Of a DNA stretch of 5,961 bases, positions 1-4,252 are shown one piece after another. The notes under the pieces were generated by a model. It saw nothing but the letters and a program-made list of their open reading frames with translations, ran no database searches and had not been told where the DNA came from. A program made the translations under genes and the position numbers. The DNA is taken from contig JAKSUE010000093.1 in the NCBI GenBank assembly GCA_024409165.1, positions 1-5,961 on the forward strand, given 5' to 3'. Position 1 is the stretch's first letter. Every line of letters starts with the position of its first letter. The stretch is from an archaeon. Its GTDB lineage: Archaea; Methanobacteriota; Methanobacteria; Methanobacteriales; Methanobacteriaceae.

Positions 1-46
1 TAATTTTAAATTTTAATATTTAATTTTATATTAAAATATTATTTAA

Positions 47-54
47 TTATAAAA
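47..54 (+). promoter_or_regulatory. Possible TATA box for the MIP18-family gene
   Basis: The element TTATAAAA lies about 60 bp before the GTG start at 111. A transcript starting about 25 nt downstream would have a leader of roughly 35 nt that contains the ribosome binding site. The whole stretch 1-98 has no G on this strand and the first 57 bases are only A and T, so TATA-like strings are expected by chance. The call rests on spacing alone. Confidence 0.3.
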
Positions 55-110
55 TAACATTTAATTATCAAAACAATAAATTAAACTTATAAATTAAAGA
101 GGAGATTATT

Positions 111-398
111 GTGGCTGAAGAATTAGCAAATGCTGTTAAAGAAGCAGTTTCCGTTGTAAAAGACCCACATATGGGTGTTAGTATTGTTGAAGTAGGTATT
201 GTACAATCTATTGCAATCGATGGAGCTACTGCTACTATTGTAATTAAACCAACTAATCCTGGTTGTATGAGTGTAACTCGTATGGCTGCTCAAGCAAAAC
301 AAGAAGCTTCAAATGTTGAGGGTATTGATAAAGTTAAAATCGTTATTGAAGGTCATGTAATGGCTGATTCCCTTAATGAAATGCTTAATAAAGAATAA
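111..398 (+). CDS. MIP18/DUF59-family metal-sulfur cluster assembly factor
   Basis: This is a 95-residue cytosolic protein of the MIP18 (DUF59) family, which includes SufT, PaaD and eukaryotic CIAO2 and acts in assembly or delivery of Fe-S clusters. The sequence shows the family signature: an N-terminal helix, then DPHMGVSIVEVGIV at residues 18-31 (family pattern DPE-x-G-x-x-IVD-x-GLV). Alternating beta strands follow, then TNPGCMSV at residues 48-55 with the conserved cysteine Cys52, and a C-terminal VKIVIE strand and helix. The length fits a single-domain member with nothing fused. The GTG start at 111 is preceded by a good ribosome binding site (AGAGGAGA, 98-105) at normal spacing, and no upstream in-frame start is apparent. 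It appears monocistronic: a T-rich tract follows and the next gene is a tRNA with its own promoter. The family call is firm; which clients it serves cannot be read from sequence. Confidence 0.88.
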   Translation: MAEELANAVKEAVSVVKDPHMGVSIVEVGIVQSIAIDGATATIVIKPTNPGCMSVTRMAAQAKQEASNVEGIDKVKIVIEGHVMADSLNEMLNKE

Positions 399-406
399 TT
401 ATTAAA

Positions 407-440
407 TTTATTTATTATTTTATTCTTTTATTTTATATTT
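407..440 (+). terminator. T-rich termination region after the MIP18-family gene
   Basis: Just after the stop codon the coding strand has several T runs (TTTATTTATTATTTTATTC and TTTTATTTTATATTT) with no convincing stem. Archaeal RNA polymerase commonly terminates at such oligo-T tracts without a hairpin. The assignment follows from position and composition. Confidence 0.4.
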
Positions 441-503
441 AATCAAGTTATTAATCTAATTTTACATTATTTTAATAGCTTTATTAAATTAAATTTAAAA
501 TTA

Positions 504-520
504 ACCATAACCTTTATATA
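504..520 (+). promoter_or_regulatory. BRE and TATA box of the tRNA-Ile gene
   Basis: TTTATATA at 513-520 is the textbook methanogen box A. It is preceded by CCATAACC, which resembles the BRE pattern (CGAAA-NN) seen ahead of methanogen stable RNA genes. Initiation about 25 nt downstream (near 541) would leave a 5' leader of about 22 nt for RNase P to remove before the mature end at 564. This is the best-formed promoter in the window. Confidence 0.75.
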
Positions 521-563
521 TTAGATATTACATAATTAATAATATCTGTTATTTATGTTTTAG

Positions 564-638
<75 letters not shown>

Positions 639-639
639 C

Positions 640-667
640 TTTTATACTATTTTTAAATTATTTTTTT
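640..667 (+). terminator. Oligo-T terminator of the tRNA-Ile gene
   Basis: The mature 3' end is followed at once by TTTTA (640-644), then T5 at 650-654 and T7 at 661-667. This is typical of hairpin-independent archaeal termination after tRNA genes. Confidence 0.55.
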
Positions 668-757
668 AAATTTAACTTCTTATAGTCAACTTTAGGTTTT
701 TAAAACTTATTTTTAATAATTTATTTAATTAGTTAATTTCATAATTTTTCTTATAAT

Positions 758-766
758 TTTATATAC
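758..766 (+). promoter_or_regulatory. Probable TATA box for the HTH-ACT protein gene
   Basis: TTTATATAC lies about 65 bp before the ATG at 830. It predicts a start site near 787 and a leader of about 40 nt that includes GTGGAGT. The match to the methanogen box A is good, although no clear BRE precedes it. Confidence 0.45.
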
Positions 767-829
767 TTTTAAATTAAATTATTAATTAGATATTTTAATT
801 AATGTATAATTTAGTGGAGTAATGTCAAT

Positions 830-1330
830 ATGTGGTCAACAGTAAATAATAAATTTAAAAAATATCCTGCAAGAAAAGCTGTGGCTTTTAAAATGTTGGA
901 ATTAGGTTTAAGAGTAGATGAAGATTCTAAAATTTATTGTGGAAATTTAAAAATTAGTGATTCTGCTTTAGCTAATTCTGTAGATGTTGATCGTAGAGTA
1001 ATAAAATCCACAATTGACTTAATTTTAAAAGATGAAGAATTATTTAATATATTTTCTAATATTCTACCTGCTGGGACTTTACTTAAAAACATTGCTCAAA
1101 ATTTAGGATTAGGTGTTATTGAAATAGAAGCAGGTGAAAATAACAAAGGTATTTTAGCATCAATTGCATTAATTGCAAGAGATTATGATATTGATATTAG
1201 ACAAGCTTATGCATCTGATAATCATTCTAATAATCCTATTTTAACAATTATAACTAATGATCCCGTACCTGGTGCATCTATTAAAGAGTTTTTAGCTGTT
1301 GAGGGTGTTATTAAGGTTTCTGTCTATTAA
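830..1330 (+). CDS. HTH-like plus ACT-domain protein, predicted amino-acid-responsive regulator
   Basis: This 166-residue soluble protein resembles the archaeal family annotated as predicted regulators of amino acid metabolism with an ACT domain. Residues about 12-75 look like a helical winged-helix or HTH module: ARKAVAFKMLELGLRV, then a helix pair around SDSALANSVDVDRRVIKS. After a linker, residues about 93-166 form a beta-alpha-beta-beta-alpha-beta ACT fold. It begins GLGVIEIEAGENNKGILASI, with the typical Gly-rich turn before the first helix (NKGIL), and ends in GVIKVSVY. ACT domains usually bind amino acids, so ligand-controlled DNA binding is a reasonable inference, but neither ligand nor target can be read here. 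The ATG at 830 sits 10 nt after GGAG (816-819); the ATG at 822 is out of frame. It is monocistronic between the tRNA and the convergent tfe gene. Not fully certain is whether the N-terminal module truly binds DNA. Confidence 0.75.
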   Translation: MWSTVNNKFKKYPARKAVAFKMLELGLRVDEDSKIYCGNLKISDSALANSVDVDRRVIKSTIDLILKDEELFNIFSNILPAGTLLKNIAQNLGLGVIEIEAGENNKGILASIALIARDYDIDIRQAYASDNHSNNPILTIITNDPVPGASIKEFLAVEGVIKVSVY

Positions 1331-1335
1331 TTATA

Positions 1336-1365
1336 CATTTTTATAATTAATAATCCTTATTTTAT
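1336..1365 (+). terminator. T-rich end of the HTH-ACT transcript
   Basis: The stop codon is followed by CATTTTTATAATTAATAATCC and TTATTTTAT, short T runs consistent with archaeal oligo-T termination. No convincing stem-loop is present. This is assigned from position. Confidence 0.35.
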
Positions 1366-1480
1366 AAAAAATTTAAAAAAATAGAATAATATTAGAAGTA
1401 AAAAATAATTAGATTATATAAAAATAATTAAAAAAAGTAAAAAGGATAGAAAGTAAAAAATAAGAAAATTTTTATTTTTT
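1366..1480 (-). terminator. Pyrimidine-rich 3' region of tfe, C-free on the + strand
   Basis: Read on the minus strand, the 110 bases after the tfe stop are almost all pyrimidine and A, with many T runs (opposite A runs at 1366-1371, 1375-1381, 1400-1405 and 1455-1460). This is a strong candidate for staggered hairpin-less termination. On the + strand no C occurs from 1357 to 1484. The string AGTAAAAAATAA occurs twice, at 1397-1408 and 1452-1463. No open reading frame of note is present between the convergent genes. Confidence 0.45.
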
Positions 1481-1487
1481 TAAACTT

Positions 1488-2087
1488 TTAGTTTAATGTT
1501 TTTTGATAAAGATCTTCCCATTCTTTTATATTTCCTTTTATTTGTTCAATGATTTCTTTATTCTCTTGGAATATCATTTCATAACCACAGTCTGGACATA
1601 AGAATCCATAGTATTCTGCTTCTTCAAAGTTAAGACGGCAGTGATTATGAGGACATACAAAGAACATATTATTTTCTTCTTCATCAATTTCTTTTTGAAG
1701 TTGTTCTATGTTTTGTTTTGCATAATCTCCAATTAATTTAGAAACTTCTTGGTCTTCGAATTTCCAAGCATAAGTATACCATTGAGTTTCAGGATCTTTA
1801 CTTCTTTTATAGCTTGCAATACCACTGTCATAAAGTTTATAAAGTATTTTTCTAACAATATTTAATTTTATTCCAGTTTTTTCAGCTATTTCTTCATCAG
1901 TTTCAATATTATTAATTAAACTTTGGATGATTTCTAAATTTTGAACTACTTCTAAAGGGATTCCTAATTCTTCACTAATTTTTTCATCATCATACTTTTC
2001 ATCAATTAAATCTTGAATGATTTCTAAAAGTTCTTTGTCTTGGAATAAGAGTATTAAACTGTTTCTAATTAATGGGTCTTCTAACAT
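1488..2087 (-). CDS. tfe: Transcription factor E (TFE alpha subunit), with duplicated HTH unit
   Basis: TFE is the archaeal homologue of the TFIIE alpha N-terminal half. It joins TBP, TFB and RNA polymerase at promoters and helps open DNA. The 199-residue protein has the family order. The N-terminal MLEDPLIRNSL is followed by a winged helix holding the hallmark LNIVRKILYKLYDSGIASYK (75-94) and ETQWYTYAWKF (100-110). An acidic helical linker follows, then a zinc ribbon at about 142-175 with Cys145, Cys150, Cys164 and Cys167, and a C-terminal helix. Two features are odd. Residues 21-50 and 51-80 are a tandem repeat of one HTH helix pair, making the protein longer than the roughly 160-180 residues I expect. 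The first zinc knuckle is CPHNHC (C-x4-C) instead of C-x2-C. The ATG at 2087 has a modest AGGA ribosome site about 10 nt upstream, and the family start motif follows it directly. It converges on the HTH-ACT gene. Confidence 0.94.
   Translation of the reverse strand: MLEDPLIRNSLILLFQDKELLEIIQDLIDEKYDDEKISEELGIPLEVVQNLEIIQSLINNIETDEEIAEKTGIKLNIVRKILYKLYDSGIASYKRSKDPETQWYTYAWKFEDQEVSKLIGDYAKQNIEQLQKEIDEEENNMFFVCPHNHCRLNFEEAEYYGFLCPDCGYEMIFQENKEIIEQIKGNIKEWEDLYQKTLN
1848..2027 (-). repeat. Two tandem 90-bp units inside tfe encoding 30-residue repeats
   Basis: Unit 1 (1938-2027) encodes residues 21-50 and unit 2 (1848-1937) encodes residues 51-80, with no gap between them. Aligned without indels, 15 of 30 residues match. 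Both begin LEIIQ, continue LI, then DE-x-I-x-E, then GI-x-L-x-x-V. Unit 2 is the canonical copy, since it runs into the conserved RKILYKLYD of the family; unit 1 appears to be the added copy. DNA similarity remains visible at the unit starts (TTAGAAATCATTCA versus TTAGAAATCATCCA on the coding strand) but is otherwise eroded, so the event is probably old. Confidence 0.8.
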
Positions 2088-2160
2088 GGTGTTTCTTCCT
2101 TTTTAATAATTTAATTAAATTTATATTCATAAAAATTTAGTAATACTTAATTCTTAAATT

Positions 2161-2176
2161 TAGATAAGGTTATCTA
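2161..2176. promoter_or_regulatory. Perfect 16-bp palindromic element upstream of tfe
   Basis: TAGATAA-GG-TTATCTA has 7-bp perfect arms around a 2-bp centre. It lies about 75 bp before the tfe start codon and just downstream of a candidate TATA box (2204-2211, minus strand), near the predicted transcription start. It contains more G and C than its surroundings. An operator function is an inference from position and symmetry. Confidence 0.35.
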
Positions 2177-2203
2177 GTTAATATTTTAATTTTTATTTTT
2201 AAT

Positions 2204-2211
2204 ATTATAAA
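2204..2211 (-). promoter_or_regulatory. Possible TATA box for tfe
   Basis: On the minus strand the element TTTATAAT is preceded by AAAGAAAATAA, which resembles an A-rich BRE. It predicts a start near 2180 and a leader of about 90 nt. The 156-bp spacer between the CofE-like gene and tfe, with this element, suggests tfe may have its own promoter although read-through from the upstream gene is possible. Confidence 0.35.
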
Positions 2212-2243
2212 TTATTTTCTTTTTGATTTTCAAATTTTATTAA

Positions 2244-3161
2244 TTAAATTTTTCTAATAAGAACTGCAGGAGTATGTATAATTGAATCTAAGGATTCTAC
2301 ACTTATTTCATTTCCTTCTTCTTCTACTTTATCACTTTTTAAAACATCTTTTGCACTGTGAATTGTTGCCATAGCTGTTGGTAACTCTCTTTGATAATCT
2401 TCAGCAACATTTGCTATTTTTATTCCCTCAGCTACTGAAATATCTCTTGAACATCCTAAAGGTGTGGATCCTACATTTTCACATAATTGTCCCATTGTAT
2501 ATCCAAAAACTCCTTTATCTGCTTCAATTCCATCAATAGCTATTGGTAAACCTGTGAAATATTTATTTCCTCTTTTATATGTTGCATCTGTGTCAATAAT
2601 AAGTACGGTTACATCTTGTTTTACTTTATCTAAAATAGATTCATGTATCTCTTTAGCTACTTTTCCAGGGTTTTCAGGAAGTAATGATACAAAAGTTCCA
2701 GGAGCATTACTTAAATCAACACCTGCTTCAGATGCTGGTTTTAAAGCATGTTTCCATCCATAAAGGTCAAGAATCACTTCTTTATGTCTTTTAGTCTCTT
2801 CAGGAAGTTTTCTAAGATTTTTTATAGTTCTTTCTTTAATTCCAAGTAAGGGTCCAAAACAATAACCCCATAGATATTTACTCCAAACAGTTGCTAAAAA
2901 ACTTGCTTTTAATGAAGGAGTATAATCTGCTTCATCTACAAGTCTTCCTTGTGATACAGAAATTGGGGTCTCAGCAATTACTAAATAGTCACCTTCTTCT
3001 GAGAGTTTACAAACATCATCTATCATAAAATCAATACTTTCATTAGGTTTGATATAATGTGTTTCAATAGGTATAACTTTATATCCTTTAATTTCACGAT
3101 ATTTATATTCTTTTCCATCGGAAGTCTTATCAGTTTTATAATTCAAATCTTTAGAATTCAT
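2244..3161 (-). CDS. Divergent coenzyme F420-0:L-glutamate ligase (CofE) family protein
   Basis: CofE adds gamma-linked glutamates to F420-0 using GTP. This 305-residue protein shows the CofE-domain landmarks in order. GDYLVIAETPISVSQGRLV at residues 57-75 corresponds to the family pattern LVVTQKIVSKAEGR. AGVDLSNAP at 146-154 corresponds to GVDxSNV, and SLLPENPGKVAKEI at 159-172 to the LLPxDPDxSA helix. VTVLIIDTDATYKRG at 184-198 takes the place of VIITDTFGRPWRxG. The GRPW element is not conserved, CofE is usually near 250 residues, and this protein has an extra N-terminal segment plus an insert around 80-140. It is therefore more likely a paralogue than the main F420 enzyme. The start at 3161 has no clear Shine-Dalgarno; the first 24 residues are polar and little conserved, so translation could begin slightly inside. 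It lies upstream of tfe and divergent from the PK_C-like gene. Confidence 0.72.
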   Translation of the reverse strand: MNSKDLNYKTDKTSDGKEYKYREIKGYKVIPIETHYIKPNESIDFMIDDVCKLSEEGDYLVIAETPISVSQGRLVDEADYTPSLKASFLATVWSKYLWGYCFGPLLGIKERTIKNLRKLPEETKRHKEVILDLYGWKHALKPASEAGVDLSNAPGTFVSLLPENPGKVAKEIHESILDKVKQDVTVLIIDTDATYKRGNKYFTGLPIAIDGIEADKGVFGYTMGQLCENVGSTPLGCSRDISVAEGIKIANVAEDYQRELPTAMATIHSAKDVLKSDKVEEEGNEISVESLDSIIHTPAVLIRKI

Positions 3162-3183
3162 TTTATCAAGAACTATTTTTTTT

Positions 3184-3193
3184 AATACGTATT
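3184..3193. promoter_or_regulatory. Palindrome AATACGTATT near the CofE-like start
   Basis: A perfect 10-bp palindrome with a central CG lies 23-32 bp upstream of the minus-strand start codon, in DNA otherwise almost free of G and C. If the minus-strand TATA-like element at 3208-3215 is used, the palindrome overlaps the transcription start, a usual place for a repressor site. The evidence is only symmetry and position. Confidence 0.2.
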
Positions 3194-3210
3194 TTTAATA
3201 TAATTTAATT

Positions 3211-3246
3211 ATAATCAATATATTTTTTATAATCAATATATTTTTA
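3211..3246. repeat. Two tandem 18-bp repeats in a divergent promoter region
   Basis: ATAATCAATATATTTTTT (3211-3228) is followed directly by ATAATCAATATATTTTTA (3229-3246), 17 of 18 matching. Read on the minus strand each unit supplies a TATA-like AAAAATATATTGATTAT, so the array duplicates a potential TATA element for the CofE-like gene. It lies between divergent genes starting at 3161 and 3342. It could be a duplicated regulator site or a simple slippage product. Confidence 0.55.
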
Positions 3247-3283
3247 TACTTATTTTAAGATAATATTTAATGTATATTTTATT

Positions 3284-3303
3284 GTATAAAAATTTATTAT
3301 ATA
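3284..3303 (+). promoter_or_regulatory. Candidate TATA region for the PK_C-like gene
   Basis: GTATAAAAA (3284-3292) and TTATTATATAG (3293-3303) are both suitably placed. They would start transcription near 3312 or 3325 and leave the GGAGG at 3331-3335 within a short leader. Which one is used cannot be decided. Confidence 0.35.
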
Positions 3304-3341
3304 GAAAATTATATAAAACTTACTAATTATGGAGGAATATT

Positions 3342-3911
3342 ATGAAAAAATCAATTACTTACTTTGAAGAACCTGGTGAAGTTAATACTGATGAACTTAT
3401 TGCATGTGTTAAAGAAAGATTAGAAGAAGGAGATATTAAGTATGTAGCTATTGCTTCTGCTTCTGGAGCTTCTGCTTTAAAATTATATGAAGCTTTAAAA
3501 GATTTAGATGTAACTATTGTAAACTGTACTCATCACATGGGTTTTAAAGAAGCTAACAAAGCAGATATTACTCCTGAAATGAGAGCTAAACTTGAAGATT
3601 TAGGTATTACTACTTTTATGGGATCTCATGCATTAAGTGCTACTGGTAGAGGAATTACTAATAAATTTGGAGGATATACTCCTATTGATATGATTTCAGC
3701 AAGTTACAGAACTATCTGTCAAGGATTCAAAGTATGTGCTGAAATTGGTATTATGCTTGCTGATGCTGGTTTAATTCCTGTAGGTGAAGAGATTATTTCT
3801 ATTGGTGGAACTGCTCATGGGGTTGACACTGCAGTTGTTATGACTGCTGCAAATATGACTAAAGTCTTTGAAATGAAATTCCATGAAATTATTGCAATGC
3901 CAAGACCTTAA
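3342..3911 (+). CDS. Stand-alone pyruvate kinase C-terminal (alpha/beta) domain-like protein
   Basis: This 189-residue cytosolic protein belongs to the conserved family resembling only the C-terminal alpha/beta domain of pyruvate kinase, with no catalytic barrel. The C-terminal domain of true pyruvate kinase carries allosteric and phosphate-binding functions; the role of the stand-alone family is not established. Visible landmarks are an N-terminal helix (TDELIACVKERLEEG), then YVAIASASGASALKLYEAL at residues 34-52 with a Ser-Gly-rich phosphate-loop-like turn. SHALSATGRGITNKFGGY follows at 95-112. VGEEIISIGGTAHGVDTAVV at 147-166 is the element related to the PK_C glycine-rich strand, and the C-terminal EIIAMPRP is typical of the family. 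The ATG at 3342 follows a strong GGAGG (3331-3335) with 6 nt spacing. It appears monocistronic: divergent from the CofE-like gene and 341 bp before ftsZ. No enzyme activity is assigned. Confidence 0.8.
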   Translation: MKKSITYFEEPGEVNTDELIACVKERLEEGDIKYVAIASASGASALKLYEALKDLDVTIVNCTHHMGFKEANKADITPEMRAKLEDLGITTFMGSHALSATGRGITNKFGGYTPIDMISASYRTICQGFKVCAEIGIMLADAGLIPVGEEIISIGGTAHGVDTAVVMTAANMTKVFEMKFHEIIAMPRP

Positions 3912-3983
3912 TAATCTATTAAATAAGCTTAAATTGTTTCTTAATCTTTGATAATAATATTTAGTTAAAATTTTAATTTAAAA

Positions 3984-3998
3984 GAAATAATTATATAC
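3984..3998 (+). promoter_or_regulatory. Promoter-like BRE/TATA well upstream of ftsZ
   Basis: GAAATAATTATATAC is close to the methanogen pattern GAAA-NN-TTTATATA. Its predicted start is near 4020, about 235 nt before the ftsZ start codon. It would give either a long-leader ftsZ mRNA or a separate short RNA. The match is better than most candidates in the window. Confidence 0.4.
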
Positions 3999-4220
3999 TT
4001 GAACGAAACATAAATATTAATTACTATCATTTAATTAAATTTTTATTATATTGATAATTGTTTAATTAAAGTTTAGTTAAAAGTTTAACAATTAAATTTA
4101 CTAATCTTATCATTCGATTATTTATCAATGTTTTTAGAATTTATTATTTAACATTTATTCGTATATTCGTAATTTATTACCAATTTCTAAAAATCATTGT
4201 TTGATTTAGATTGGTTTTAG

Positions 4221-4230
4221 ATTATATAAT
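4221..4230 (+). promoter_or_regulatory. TATA-like element proximal to ftsZ
   Basis: ATTATATAAT is a self-complementary TATA-like string. Normal spacing would start transcription near 4250, almost on the GTG at 4253. That would give a nearly leaderless mRNA without the GGGGTT ribosome site at 4242-4247. This is either a proximal alternative promoter or a chance AT string. Confidence 0.3.
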
Positions 4231-4252
4231 AATTATAATGTGGGGTTAACAA

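Larger units (their letters stand above)
3912..4252. other. 341-bp AT-rich spacer between the PK_C-like gene and ftsZ
   Basis: No credible gene is present; the only small reading frame seen with ATG is a seven-codon one at 4128 without a ribosome site. The spacer holds two promoter-like elements (3984-3998 and 4221-4230). It also has an 8-bp inverted repeat TAATTGTT/AACAATTA (4055-4062 and 4087-4094, 24-nt loop) and a doubled ATTCGTA (4157-4163 and 4165-4171). The length is more than a simple promoter needs, so a long ftsZ leader or a small RNA is possible. Confidence 0.5.

Noticed and set aside
10..37. Inverted repeat ATTTTAATAT/ATATTAAAAT with 8-nt loop near the left edge
   Set aside because: The surrounding 57 bases are only A and T, so 10-bp matches of this kind arise easily by chance.
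2464..2763. 99-codon open frame on the + strand
   Set aside because: It lies wholly antisense to the CofE-like gene, has no ribosome site and no recognisable family.
4029..4070. Repeated TTTAATTAAA palindromes upstream of ftsZ
   Set aside because: TTAATTAA-type strings occur throughout the spacers because of base composition, including after secE and around 2240.
4128..4151. Seven-codon ATG reading frame in the ftsZ upstream spacer
   Set aside because: It has no ribosome binding site and is within chance expectation.
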